This document shows, one piece after another, positions 8,868 to 17,192 of a DNA stretch of 42,387 nucleotides. How positions within the stretch are numbered: the first letter of the stretch is position 1; every line of letters starts with the position of its first letter. A program made the translations under genes and the position numbers. Origin of the DNA: Cyanobacteria bacterium MH1_Bin12 (GTDB lineage: Bacteria > Cyanobacteriota > Cyanobacteriia > Cyanobacteriales > Cyanobacteriaceae); NCBI GenBank assembly GCA_011088145.1, contig JAALKG010000005.1, positions 1-42,387 on the forward strand, in the 5' to 3' direction. Under the pieces are notes generated by a model. That model did not search any database. It saw nothing but the letters and a program-made list of their open reading frames with translations, and was not told where the DNA came from.

Positions 8868-9221
8868 CTATTTGATTGTCCATTTTTCGATCGATTCGAT
8901 TTCCTTTATTTTCCAAATTTGAGATTGAGGAAAAAAAACAAAACTTTTTAAACTATACTTTTCCCAAAGAGAATCTATTTTTTATAAATGTTTCCAAGGA
9001 ATTTTTGTGATATCTTTTTGATTTAATTGCTGTGGTTGATCAACTATTTTTAAAATAATATTAAAAGTGATTTGATCGCTATTTAACCTTTCTTTTTTAT
9101 TTAAAGATTGCCCTAATTTTTCCTATTTATCTTTTAAGTAAATAGATTTTGATATATAGGAATAAAGACAAAATAAAGTCGTAATAAATATAAATAAAGA
9201 TGATTTTAATGAACGAACCAT
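8868..9221 (-). pseudogene. Small hypothetical gene with two nonsense codons
   Basis: From ATG at 9221 the frame reads MVRSLKSSLFIFITTLFCLY (a likely signal anchor) and continues for 118 codons to TAG at 8868. It is interrupted by TAG at codon 33 (9123-9125) and TAA at codon 80 (8982-8984). The rest is typical protein sequence, e.g. SDQITFNIILKIVDQP, IDSLWEKYSL and FFPQSQIWKIKE, with no frameshift. I do not recognise the family. The pattern points to a small membrane-anchored or exported protein lost through point mutations such as CAG to TAG and CAA to TAA. It is absent from the ORF track because of the stops. Confidence 0.55.
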
Positions 9222-9283
9222 TATTTACATGAATATTCGGAACAATTCAGAATTGAGAATCTGTAAACCTGTCAAACTTATTG

Positions 9284-9332
9284 AGATCAAAAATGATCTT
9301 GTCAATGTTGGATTTCCTGCCGTCCATCCAAC
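9284..9332 (-). terminator. Two hairpins downstream of the PSI accumulation factor gene
   Basis: Two stems lie past the stop at 9368: GTTGGA/TCCAAC (9307-9332) and AGATCA/TGATCT (9284-9299, loop AAAA). No strong U-run follows on the minus strand, so termination is only a guess. Confidence 0.35.
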
Positions 9333-9367
9333 CTAACATCACGTCCAAATTAACCGAAAATAATTGA

Positions 9368-9949
9368 TTATTCTGATTTTTCTTCGGGAACTAACTCGCT
9401 ATTAAACTGATTAAAAGTTCTACGTTTTAACTGCACTGATTCTGAACGAGGTAATAAATCAAATACTTTTCTTAATACATCATCTGCGGCATCATATTCT
9501 ATTTGTCCAATTTCATCAAAGACTTTTTTTCCTTTTTGATTAAGAATCACAGTTTGAGGAATACCACCACGATAGTAGTAACCTACTTCGTATTTTTTAT
9601 ATTTCTTTTTGGGTTCGATGGTATCTATTCCAATGGGAATAATACTCGCAGCACGTCCATAAAATTCTTGAAAACGGGAAACAACTAAGGCAAACTGTTT
9701 AGAATCGCTATTATCATCTAAATAATAAACTAAAATAGCGGGAGTGTTTCTTTCTAAAGACTGCTTTAAGGTCAATTTTGATGGCACTAAAGAACCATTA
9801 CCTGCATAAACGACAAAAATGTTACCGTCATAGCGATCGTCATCTATACTAGCATGACTAATAGGTGTGAAACTTAGCCAAATAGTTATACAACAAAGAA
9901 AAATAGCGAAAGAGCGTAATATAGTAGAAAGAAAACGAGTTACTAACAT
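9368..9949 (-). CDS. Thylakoid membrane photosystem I accumulation factor (thioredoxin-like)
   Basis: This matches the cyanobacterial family annotated as thylakoid membrane photosystem I accumulation factor, with the conserved mature start SIDDDRYDGNIFVVYAGNGSLVP, a central SKQFALVVSRFQEFYGRAA and the C-terminal VFDLLPRSESVQLKRR signature. The overall layout is thioredoxin-like (PAILVYYLDD, then GGIPQTVILNQKGK), but the redox CxxC is absent. I place the start at ATG 9949 (MLVTRFLSTIL), 44 codons inside the ORF track entry. That gives a clean signal peptide or anchor (about residues 5-32, ending near SHA) and separates it from the divergent J-domain gene. Final length is about 193 residues. 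It probably acts at the lumenal side of thylakoids in PSI assembly. Confidence 0.8.
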   Translation of the reverse strand: MLVTRFLSTILRSFAIFLCCITIWLSFTPISHASIDDDRYDGNIFVVYAGNGSLVPSKLTLKQSLERNTPAILVYYLDDNSDSKQFALVVSRFQEFYGRAASIIPIGIDTIEPKKKYKKYEVGYYYRGGIPQTVILNQKGKKVFDEIGQIEYDAADDVLRKVFDLLPRSESVQLKRRTFNQFNSELVPEEKSE

Positions 9950-10003
9950 AAATTTAATTTTAGTGAATATAAAGTTCAAAAAAGAAAACCTTGATCTAGA
10001 ATA

Positions 10004-10510
10004 TTGAAACAGATATTGATTGTCAAAACCAAGGTGAATTTTTCCAATACTAACCGCACATATTCTACTCCCAAGTCTCAATTTTTACCTAATACTCATT
10101 ATGGGTTATTAGAGGTACATCCTTCTGTTTCTGCGATAGAAATTAGAAGAGCATATCGAGATTTGAGTAAACTGTATCATCCTGATACGACAAAATTGCC
10201 CTTAAAAGAAGCGAAACAGAAATTTCAACAACTCAATGAAGCTTATGGTACTTTAGCTAATCCTCAGTCAAGATTGTTATATGATTTGCAAATTGGCTAT
10301 TCTCGATGGAATGTGATTCAAAGTCCCTATGATTTTTCTCAACCTGTTTCAGGGGATAAATATGAAGCCAACAAATCAGCTTATTTAGATCCTAATGATA
10401 GACCTTTATCTGGAGGAGAACTATTTGCGTTGTTACTAATGTTGGGGACTGTTGGTGCTTGTGTTGTCTTAGCGATCGCTCTTGCTTGGTTGAGAACATC
10501 TGCTATATAG
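10004..10510 (+). CDS. J-domain (DnaJ-like) protein with C-terminal membrane anchor
   Basis: The J domain spans about residues 31-97: HYGLLEVHPSVSAIEIRRAYR, the HPD tripeptide in LYHPDTT that stimulates Hsp70 ATPase, then FQQLNEAYGTLANPQSRLLYD. A linker and one transmembrane helix near the C-terminus (FALLLMLGTVGACVVLAIALAW) follow. There is no Gly/Phe or zinc-finger region, so this is a type III J protein, likely recruiting DnaK to a membrane, possibly the thylakoid. It is divergent from the PSI accumulation factor gene, which hints at a linked role. The start is unsure: TTG at 10004 is the track start, GTG at 10034 is an alternative, and neither has a clear ribosome binding site. Confidence 0.82.
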   Translation: MKQILIVKTKVNFSNTNRTYSTPKSQFLPNTHYGLLEVHPSVSAIEIRRAYRDLSKLYHPDTTKLPLKEAKQKFQQLNEAYGTLANPQSRLLYDLQIGYSRWNVIQSPYDFSQPVSGDKYEANKSAYLDPNDRPLSGGELFALLLMLGTVGACVVLAIALAWLRTSAI

Positions 10511-10563
10511 TTGTATAAAGTTACGAGTAAAGTGTATTTTCTAAAAAGCCTATCCAAATAACC

Positions 10564-10836
10564 ATGACTAAGTTAAATCCAGATAGTCCTTTGTATAATT
10601 TCCCCTTACCTGAAATCGAGAATTGGTTAAAAAAGATGGGTTGTCAACAAAATCTTCAAAAACTTAATTATTGGTATATCCACCAAAATGAATGGGAGGC
10701 TGAAGTAGTTTTAGAAACCGAAGATATTCGTGTTAACTATCTCAAAGCAGGTGCAGATGGTAGTGACATAAAAAGGGCATTTCCTTATTCTCTTTCTCTT
10801 CAAGACGTTGAAGATGCTGTTTTTTCTGGCCCTTAG
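10564..10836 (+). CDS. DUF3143 protein
   Basis: A 90-residue protein with the DUF3143 signature: an N-terminal DSPLYNFPLPEIENWL, a central WEAEVVLETEDIRVNYLKAG and the closing YSLSLQDVEDAVFSGP. The family is widespread in cyanobacteria, small and soluble, with no known function that I can name. It follows the J-domain gene by 53 bases on the same strand, and the pair may be co-transcribed. Confidence 0.88.
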   Translation: MTKLNPDSPLYNFPLPEIENWLKKMGCQQNLQKLNYWYIHQNEWEAEVVLETEDIRVNYLKAGADGSDIKRAFPYSLSLQDVEDAVFSGP

Positions 10837-11002
10837 TATCAATTGAACTGAACAATTAATTGCTCAAATTCAACTTATCAAAGAGATTAACTAAAATAAA
10901 GAATTAGTTAACAATCAGTATTTTACCTTCAGTTAAAACCAAATAATCCTGTAGAGCAAAGAAATAGCAATATTGATTAATCATTAACCATTAAATATCA
11001 CC

Positions 11003-11191
11003 ATGAATTCTACTAAAGAAAAAGTTCAATCTATGTTGAGGAAATTACCTGATGATTGCACCATCGAAGATATACAGTATCACTTATATGTACTCGGTAA
11101 AATTCGTCAAGGATTAGAATTAGCTGACACCAAAGGAGTTTTACAACAAGCAGAAGTAGAAGGGTTATTAAATAAATGGCTTATCGAGTAG
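11003..11191 (+). CDS. Antitoxin of a type II toxin-antitoxin pair
   Basis: A 62-residue, helical, charged protein (EDIQYHLYVLGKIRQGLELADTKG) typical of the small antitoxins paired with RelE/ParE toxins in cyanobacteria. It would bind the toxin and repress its own promoter. Its last 16 bases overlap the toxin start, so the two are translationally coupled. The class is inferred mainly from this arrangement. Confidence 0.8.
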   Translation: MNSTKEKVQSMLRKLPDDCTIEDIQYHLYVLGKIRQGLELADTKGVLQQAEVEGLLNKWLIE

Positions 11192-11469
11192 TTTGGTCTC
11201 CAAAGGCAGTTGAAGATGTAGAAGCGATCGCCGTTTATATAGCCAGAGATTCCCCATCTGATGCTGCGGCTGTGATTGAAAAAGTAATCTCCATTACCAA
11301 TGGATTAGCCCAGAATGCAAAACGTGGTCGATTGATACCCGAAATAGAAGAATCAACCATTATCGAACAGTTTGCTTATAGTTATCGCCTCATCTATCGT
11401 ATCAAAGATGAGACAGTGACCATTGCCGCAATTATCCACGGAAAAAGACTACTTTATTTAACTGATTAA
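11176..11469 (+). CDS. RelE/ParE-family toxin
   Basis: A 97-residue toxin of the RelE/ParE superfamily: the N-terminal YRVVWSPKAVEDVEAIAVYI helix-forming start, a central IPEIEESTIIEQFAYSYRLIYRI segment and the final strand VTIAAIIHGKRLL. The Arg residues near the middle (SYRLIYRI) and end fit the fold's functional face. Whether it cuts mRNA (RelE) or targets gyrase (ParE) cannot be told. The start ATG lies in AAATGGC inside the antitoxin gene. Confidence 0.88.
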   Translation: MAYRVVWSPKAVEDVEAIAVYIARDSPSDAAAVIEKVISITNGLAQNAKRGRLIPEIEESTIIEQFAYSYRLIYRIKDETVTIAAIIHGKRLLYLTD

Positions 11470-11689
11470 TGACTATTTAAAGCTCTAAGGGTTAGATGGA
11501 TTTAAAATATCTTCTAACTAACAATACCTTCGCCATTAAGGAATGACGATTAAATAAAATGGTAAAGTGTTATTGTAATAATTGCCTTCAACAATTACAG
11601 AACAAAATACTTTATACTTTTTAAATCGATATAATCTTAAGACGATCGTTTAAAACTCAAAATTGATTTTTTTGAAGAGAAAAATTAAA

Positions 11690-11790
11690 GACCCGAAGCT
11701 TAAGCCCATCATAAGCATCTCGTATTGCTGCTACCGTCAGGTTCTGACAAGGTTTGAGCGTCATAATTGCATAAGTTCGAGTCGATCCTC
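11690..11790 (-). ncRNA. ffs: Signal recognition particle RNA, small bacterial type
   Basis: On the minus strand the conserved SRP domain IV loop is readable as TTGTCAGAACCTGACGGTAGCAGC, close to the GTCAGGACCGGAAGGTAGCAGC consensus that binds Ffh. The ends pair as a long helix: GACTCGAACTTATGC at the 5' side with GCTTAAGCTTCGGGTC at the 3' side. Length of about 100 nt fits the small SRP RNA. It sits alone in the 11470-11923 spacer between the toxin gene and petE. Exact ends are estimated from pairing. Confidence 0.82.
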
Positions 11791-11857
11791 ATTATAACCA
11801 ATTTATTCTTTAAATATCAAGTTAATCTTAATAAGAATTTTCTTTACAAATGATTAA

Positions 11858-11886
11858 TGACAACTTGTCAAAGTTCATAGTATGAT
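11858..11886 (+). promoter_or_regulatory. Putative petE promoter with palindromic operator
   Basis: A perfect 13-bp palindrome TGACAACTTGTCA (11858-11870) overlaps a -35-like ATGACA. It is followed 18 bases later by a -10 TATGAT (11881-11886), 37 bases before the petE start. A copper-responsive BlaI-type regulator (PetR) controls plastocyanin in other cyanobacteria; that it binds here is a guess. Confidence 0.5.
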
Positions 11887-11923
11887 GGTCATAGACAAAA
11901 TTTGATAAATAATAAAAATAAAA

Positions 11924-12295
11924 ATGACCAAAAAATTAGGTTTATTCTTATCTTCATTGCTTTTAGCTGTGATAATGATAGTTGGTTTCAGTACTCCTGT
12001 ACAAGCTGCTACTGTAGAAGTTAAAATGGGTGCAGACAGTGGAATGTTAGCATTTCAACCAGCGAAAGTAAGTATTAAGTCTGGTGATACCGTCAAGTGG
12101 GTAAATAACAAATTAGCTCCTCATAATGTTGTTTTTGATAGTTCTGATAAAGATGCTGATAAACATACCCATAAAGCGTTATCTTTTTCTCCTGGTGAAT
12201 CTTTTGAAGTTACCTTTAGTGACCCTGGTACATATACTTACTACTGTGAGCCTCATCGTGCTGCAGGTATGTTAGGTACCATTGTTGTTGAGTAA
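11924..12295 (+). CDS. petE: Plastocyanin precursor
   Basis: A type I blue copper protein carrying electrons from cytochrome b6f to photosystem I in the thylakoid lumen. A signal peptide (about residues 1-28, ending TPVQA) is followed by the mature [21 protein letters not shown]. Copper ligands are visible: His in APHNVVF, Cys in YYCEPH, His two residues later, and Met in AAGMLG. Precursor length is 123 residues, as usual. It is monocistronic, with its own promoter candidate and a hairpin terminator. Confidence 0.97.
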   Translation: MTKKLGLFLSSLLLAVIMIVGFSTPVQAATVEVKMGADSGMLAFQPAKVSIKSGDTVKWVNNKLAPHNVVFDSSDKDADKHTHKALSFSPGESFEVTFSDPGTYTYYCEPHRAAGMLGTIVVE

Positions 12296-12354
12296 TCGAA
12301 CAAAACTTTCCTTTCATTGGGAACAGTAATTTGATCATTAATAATCAATCTTTC

Positions 12355-12380
12355 AGACGGTTTTATACCGTCAATTTTTT
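12355..12380 (+). terminator. petE terminator
   Basis: Stem GACGG/CCGTC (12356-12360 with 12368-12372) with a 7-base loop, followed by AATTTTTTTTG, 60 bases after the petE stop. Confidence 0.7.
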
Positions 12381-12597
12381 TTGTTTATTTGATTTTGCTT
12401 ACCAAAATAATTATAGATAGTAGAGTATCAATTTTGTTTTGAGGGATAGGCAGTCATATTTAAAACTCCAACAAAACACTTTCTTTTCTCTCCCAGCCTT
12501 TTTTCCCCTGCTAACATAATCTATCATTTCAAACTTGACTGACTACTAGAAGCAATTATGTATTGACATGCTTCAAATTATCTTTGGAAAAGCATTA

Positions 12598-12629
12598 GGG
12601 GATTTGTGCAAATGAAAATACTTGTTCTA
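12598..12629 (+). repeat. Dispersed 32-bp repeat, copy 1
   Basis: GGGGATTTgTgcAAATGAAAATACTtGTT is nearly repeated at 29134-29165. It lies in the 12381-12677 stretch between the petE and porin terminators, where I see no gene. Confidence 0.45.
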
Positions 12630-12677
12630 TACTAACAATTCGATCGTCAATTTTATTTTCTTTATTTTCATTAATAA

Positions 12678-12712
12678 AGGTGAATCTAGACATTAGAAAG
12701 CTAGACTCACCT
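12678..12712 (-). terminator. Terminator of the porin gene
   Basis: A 12-bp stem AGGTGAaTCTAG/CTAGAcTCACCT with one mismatch, 11-base loop, followed on the minus strand by TTTATTAATG. It lies 58 bases past the porin stop. Confidence 0.65.
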
Positions 12713-12769
12713 AAATCATTGATAACTGTCAAATAATCGTCGGAATAAATAAATTATTCAACAATCAAG

Positions 12770-14353
12770 TTAGAATTTGAATACTGTACGAATAACACCT
12801 ACAACAATAGTATCTCTATCGGAATCGTCTTCAGGGTTAAAGATAGCATAAACACCAGGAGTAATAGAAATGTTTTCGTGAACAGGGTATTTATATTGAG
12901 CTTCAAGCACAAAGTTAGAGCTATCAGCTTCATCAACTCCGTCACCCTCTATGATATAAGGAGCTTGACCTACTGCAATAGTACCCACAGCACCTTCTTT
13001 TCCTAGATCTAAAATGGAAGCGTTCACACTCCAGTTAATCAAGTCAGCACTATCATTACTTTCTTCTGACTCAGCTAAAGCGTAACCAAACCAGCCAGCA
13101 AGATTGAATTTCTTACTCACTCTCCAATTGGCTTGTAAACTAAAGTTGTCAGAAGATGTTGCTTCTCCACCAAAAGGACGCTCTGCATCACGAACACCAC
13201 TAGTAGGATCACAACTGGTATCACCACTGATGTTGCCTGTATCTCCATAAAAATGAACATAGGCAAAACCAATATCAAAGTTATCAGTAGGGTGGAAACC
13301 TAAGTGAGCACTAATAGTGTAATCACCATTGAATAAACCATTTCCATCAGAAGGATCTTCACCTTCACCCGCTATATAAGATGCGGAGATATCAAATTTG
13401 TCATTTAATTTGTGTTTGACCCCTGCACCAGCACCACTTAGTTGACGGAAAATAAAGGGATCATAACGTAAGGCACGAGAGAGAGTACCATTACCACTAC
13501 TTTTCGTGAAAGGACTAAAGACATCATGAATGTCACTGGCTTGATAAATAGAACCAAAAAGAACACTAGTTTTCTTGCCAATTTTGGTTTTATAGTAAAT
13601 TTTATCAATTTCAAGATCGTTGTCTTCGGCTTGTCTGAAGTTTAAACGAGCAGTAGATGTCCCAAACTCATCTTCAAGTTCGGGATTATTACCAGTATTC
13701 AATCTAACTCTTAATCGATCTTTTCCAGTGAAACTACTGTCTAAGGTTAAACGAACTCGATCGCTTAAAGTCACTTGTGCATCTCCGTCATCACCACCAT
13801 CAGCGGCAACTAATGCTAAGATAACTTCTCCTTTTAATTTAGTGGTAGTTGAGAACTGATGATCTTCTAAGAAAGCAACTCTACCTTCTAAATTGTCAAC
13901 TCTTGCACCTAAAGCTGCTAATTCTGCTTCAAACTCTCTCATCAAGCGTTGCAATTTGGCGATGTCTTCTTTTAAGACGGCTTCACTAGCAGCGATTAAA
14001 CGCTCCATCTGTTGCATACAAGCGTTTAAACCTGCGGCAAATTCGTTACGACTTAAAGCACGATTTCCTCTGAAGGTTTTATCAGGATAACCAACGATAC
14101 AACCATAACGTTCTACTAAGCTTCTTAATGCTTCATAAGACCAGTCTGTAGGGGAGACATCTCTTAATTGAGAAACACTGGTAACCTGACCCATGGGTCT
14201 AGTTTGGTTGTAATTTTGGATTTGCTCAAGGGTTAAGTTATCGCCTTTAACTTCGTTGGCTTTAACTGCTTCGATCGCTAAACCATTTCCTGCGAGTGCT
14301 AATGCCACTACGGCAGAAGTTTTAATTGAATTCTTTTTGACTAAATCAAACAT
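12770..14353 (-). CDS. Iron-uptake porin, SLH plus OprB-type barrel
   Basis: An outer-membrane porin of the cyanobacterial SLH/OprB class. After a signal peptide (about residues 1-33, ending in VKA) come an SLH domain (LRDVSPTDWSYEALRSLVERYGC and FRGNRALSRNEFAAGL), a coiled coil (AKLQRLMREFEAELAALGARVDNLEGRV) that likely spans the peptidoglycan gap, and a long beta-barrel ending in the terminal Phe typical of outer-membrane proteins (VVGVIRTVFKF). Related porins are annotated as iron-uptake porins. I choose ATG at 14353 (MFDLVKKNS), 12 codons inside the track entry, because GAGGA precedes it. A Fur-box-like site lies upstream and a terminator downstream, so it is a single-gene unit. Confidence 0.9.
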   Translation of the reverse strand: MFDLVKKNSIKTSAVVALALAGNGLAIEAVKANEVKGDNLTLEQIQNYNQTRPMGQVTSVSQLRDVSPTDWSYEALRSLVERYGCIVGYPDKTFRGNRALSRNEFAAGLNACMQQMERLIAASEAVLKEDIAKLQRLMREFEAELAALGARVDNLEGRVAFLEDHQFSTTTKLKGEVILALVAADGGDDGDAQVTLSDRVRLTLDSSFTGKDRLRVRLNTGNNPELEDEFGTSTARLNFRQAEDNDLEIDKIYYKTKIGKKTSVLFGSIYQASDIHDVFSPFTKSSGNGTLSRALRYDPFIFRQLSGAGAGVKHKLNDKFDISASYIAGEGEDPSDGNGLFNGDYTISAHLGFHPTDNFDIGFAYVHFYGDTGNISGDTSCDPTSGVRDAERPFGGEATSSDNFSLQANWRVSKKFNLAGWFGYALAESEESNDSADLINWSVNASILDLGKEGAVGTIAVGQAPYIIEGDGVDEADSSNFVLEAQYKYPVHENISITPGVYAIFNPEDDSDRDTIVVGVIRTVFKF

Positions 14354-14408
14354 TTTTAAATTTTTCCTCACACGTTTAATTGTGTTCACTAAATTATTCT
14401 AACCACAA

Positions 14409-14421
14409 ATGATAATTATTA
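14409..14421 (-). promoter_or_regulatory. Fur-box-like site upstream of the porin
   Basis: ATGATAATTATTA matches 12 of 13 positions of the core of the 19-bp Fur consensus (ATGATAATCATTA). It lies about 56 bases before the porin start. It suggests iron repression, consistent with the iron-uptake porin annotation. In AT-rich DNA such a match can occur by chance. The rest of the 14390-14669 spacer shows no gene. Confidence 0.5.
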
Positions 14422-14669
14422 GCAATAAAATTGTAGTTATTTACACAATATTTTTTTCACACTCCATCATTATAGATTCTTGAGATTAAAATTAGGTTAA
14501 TAATATTCAAATATATATTTAATATAAATATGTATGATATAAAAATTCATAACCCTTGTTATATAATAAAAAATGCGGATGCTTATTATTAGAGAAATTT
14601 ATTATTAGTTTTTAAGATAAATTTTATCTGTTTAATTTTTTTTATTACTGATCAAGAAAATAACTGATA

Positions 14670-14936
14670 ATGATTATTAAAAAGATATTACTGAGTTTAA
14701 TCAATATTTATCGTCAATATATTTCACCGCTTTTTCCACCAAGTTGTCGATTTCAGCCCACTTGCTCACAATATGCTTTAGAAGCAATCGATCATTTTGG
14801 AACTATAAAAGGTAGTTATTTAGCCATTAGGAGAATATTAAAATGCCATCCTTTTCATGAAGGTGGATATGATCCAATTCCTTCTTCTTTAGCAGATATG
14901 ATTGAGGAAAACAAAAGAGTCAAAGATAAAAAGTAA
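14670..14936 (+). CDS. yidD: Membrane protein insertion efficiency factor YidD
   Basis: An 88-residue protein with the YidD signature: an amphipathic N-terminal helix ([18 protein letters not shown]), [19 protein letters not shown] with three conserved Cys positions, and [17 protein letters not shown]. YidD assists the YidC insertase at the inner membrane. In many bacteria it is next to rnpA and yidC; here it is isolated. Family call is firm. Confidence 0.95.
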   Translation: MIIKKILLSLINIYRQYISPLFPPSCRFQPTCSQYALEAIDHFGTIKGSYLAIRRILKCHPFHEGGYDPIPSSLADMIEENKRVKDKK

Positions 14937-15147
14937 ACAACTGAGAATTCTGAATTTTGACTATTATAACAGTTCCAAATGATTCATAAATCTGAAATCA
15001 TTGTTAATTCTAAATTCTAAATTTGCTATATTTTGACTATTCCACTGTTGCAACAAGTCCTACATTATTAATTATTATTAATATTTGCTTTTGCCTTTTA
15101 ACTTTAGCCATAGTATTCTATTGGAAAAAATAGTCTTATAACTCATT

Positions 15148-15834
15148 ATGTTGTCTAATTTCTTATCAGTTTCCGCTACGGATGAATATTATTGTTTAGC
15201 TGACTTAAATTTTTATGTTCTGTCTGACTGTCAAGAATTAGCAACTCAAGGAAAAAAGGGTAGACAATTAAAAATTATTTCTTCTACTCCTATAAATAAT
15301 GCGATCGAAGTATGCTTTTGTGAAGATAATTATTCTGTATGGTTGAAGCTAGAAGATTCTCAACATTTACAAGCTGCCACCGAATCTTATCAAGGTATAT
15401 TAGTTGAGCGAGAAAAAATTGTTAGTTTAATACCTCAAGTTATAGAGTTTACACATCAAGCGATGAATGTTCCTAATTATTATCTTTGGGGAGGAACAGT
15501 TGCACCTAATTATGATTGTTCAGGTTTAATCCAATCTGCTTTTGCCAGTGTCGGAGTTTGGTTGCCTAGAAATTCCTATCAACAGGAGGCTTTTACTCAA
15601 AGAGTCACTAGAGATGAATTAACAGCGGGGGATTTAATTTTTTTTGGTGATACCCGTGTGAATCATGTTGCTTTATATCTAGGAGAACATAAATATATTC
15701 ATAGTTCGGGTACAGATACAGGTAATAATGGTATTGGCATTAATGAACTTAAGGATAAAAGCGATCGAGTTAGTACAAATTATTATAAGCAGTTATGGAG
15801 TTTTGGTAGAGTAATGAATAGTTTTATTTCCTAA
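15148..15834 (+). CDS. NlpC/P60 cell-wall peptidase with N-terminal SH3b domain
   Basis: A 228-residue cysteine peptidase resembling the cyanobacterial gamma-D-glutamyl-L-diamino acid endopeptidase. Residues 1-80 form the bacterial SH3-like part (EYYCLADLNFYVLSDC, VWLKLED). The NlpC/P60 domain (about 95-222) has the catalytic Cys in YDCSGLIQ, the His in VNHVALYLG, and a second polar site in YIHSSG. It trims peptidoglycan stem peptides, probably during recycling, since no signal peptide is visible. It stands alone. Confidence 0.9.
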   Translation: MLSNFLSVSATDEYYCLADLNFYVLSDCQELATQGKKGRQLKIISSTPINNAIEVCFCEDNYSVWLKLEDSQHLQAATESYQGILVEREKIVSLIPQVIEFTHQAMNVPNYYLWGGTVAPNYDCSGLIQSAFASVGVWLPRNSYQQEAFTQRVTRDELTAGDLIFFGDTRVNHVALYLGEHKYIHSSGTDTGNNGIGINELKDKSDRVSTNYYKQLWSFGRVMNSFIS

Positions 15835-15910
15835 AAATTCTTTGACTTTTTCCTTCTCAAAAACTTAAATTGCTCAATAATTCATTAAATATTTTTGATG
15901 CTTTGAATAT

Positions 15911-16060
15911 ACGGCCAAACAGAGAGAAAAATCAGATTTTCCGAGTAAAATTTGTCCAGTATGTGGACTCCCTTTTGCTTGGCGAAAAAAATGGGCAAAA
16001 TGTTGGAATGAAGTGATATATTGTTCTCAAAAATGTCGTCGTCAAAAATCAGTTAATTAG
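15911..16060 (+). CDS. DUF2256 zinc-ribbon-like small protein with ACG at the start position
   Basis: A 49-residue frame missing from the ORF track: [18 protein letters not shown], then [12 protein letters not shown] and [12 protein letters not shown], ending in TAG. This is the DUF2256 signature, with two C-x-x-C-type metal ligand pairs. Family members begin with M-x-K/R immediately before this; here the position is ACG (ACG GCC AAA). An in-frame TGA lies five codons upstream and no ATG, GTG or TTG occurs between. Either ACG is used as a weak start, or the start codon has been lost by one T-to-C change and the gene is dead. Confidence 0.75.
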   Translation, partial: TAKQREKSDFPSKICPVCGLPFAWRKKWAKCWNEVIYCSQKCRRQKSVN

Positions 16061-16206
16061 TTTGAGATATTTAGCTATCGATAAGCTCAGTAATCATTTT
16101 ATTTAATTTCTTTAACTGGCAATTTATTTTTACCTAAATTCTTGATTATCAATGTTTACTGTAAGTACCAAAATTTACCAAATATGACTTTAAATAAAAA
16201 GTAATA

Positions 16207-17163
16207 ATGAATTATTTAACGAGAAGATTATTAACTGCTATTCCCACAATTTTAGTTATTAGTATCATAATCTTCTTAATCTTAGCTTTAGCACCAGGAG
16301 ATCCTTTAAGCGAATTCGCAACTAATCCTAACATTACAGAAGAAGTAAGAGAAAATCTTCGTAAATCTTGAGGTTTAGATAAACCTATTTATATTCGTTA
16401 TTTCAAATGGATAATGGCATTTTGTCAAGGAAATTTAGGTTATTCTTTTGCTAGTAGAAGTCCTGTCAGTGACTTAATTATTGAGCGTTTACCCAATAGT
16501 TTATTTCTTGTTGGATTTGCTTATATTATAAGTGTTTTGATGGCAATTCCAATGGGTTTAATTGCGGCAATAAAACGTTATTCTTGGATTGATAATCTTA
16601 GTACTTCGATCGCATTTTTTGGTTACTCAATACCACCTTTTTTTACAGGATTATTATTAATAATTATTTTTACTGTCAAACTCAAATGGCTTCCTTTTAT
16701 TTATGATGCTAATTTAGAAATCAATGATTGGCAAAGTTTACTCGAACAAATCAAACAATCATTAATGCCCATCATCGTCTTAACTCTTTATAAAACTGCT
16801 GTATTGATGCGATTTATGCGTTCATCTGTCACCGAAGAATTAAGACATGATTATGTTCGCACTGCCTATAGTAAAGGGTTAAATCAATATCAGGTGGTGG
16901 TCAAGCATATTTTACGAAATGCTTTCATTCCTGTGATTACATTAATTGCCCTTGATATACCTAGTATTTTCACTGGTGCATTAATTACTGAGCAAATTTT
17001 TCGTATTCCCGGAATTGGTTCTTTATTGATAGAATCAATTTATCGTAGCGATACACCTGTGGTTATGGCTATTACAATGATTTATGGCATTTTAATTGTT
17101 AGTTTCAATTTTATTGCTGATTTAACTTATTCATGGCTTGATCCTCGTGTTCGTTTAAAATAA
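16207..17163 (+). pseudogene. Dipeptide/oligopeptide-type ABC transporter permease (DppB-like), one in-frame TGA
   Basis: From ATG 16207 the frame encodes a 318-residue DppB/OppB-type inner-membrane permease. It has the family N-terminus RRLLTAIPTILVISIIIFLI, then LAPGDPL and NLGYSFASRSPVSDLI. The binding-protein-dependent transport signature is in the EELRHDYVRTAYSKGLNQYQVVVKHILRNAF loop, and the C-terminus is DLTYSWLDPRVRLK. Codon 55 (16369-16371) is TGA within ENLRKS-x-GLDKPIYIRY, where relatives usually have Leu; Trp is possible. The ORF track therefore begins at an internal ATG (16414), which would lose the first membrane helix. No ATPase, second permease or binding protein is adjacent. 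It is broken, unless UGA is read. Confidence 0.8.
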
Positions 17164-17192
17164 TGTCAGAAATACACGGTAGAAAGTAAATT

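Noticed and set aside
16414-17163. Permease starting at the internal ATG
   Set aside because: The conserved first membrane helix and APGDP motif lie upstream in the same frame, so the real gene starts at 16207 and is interrupted.
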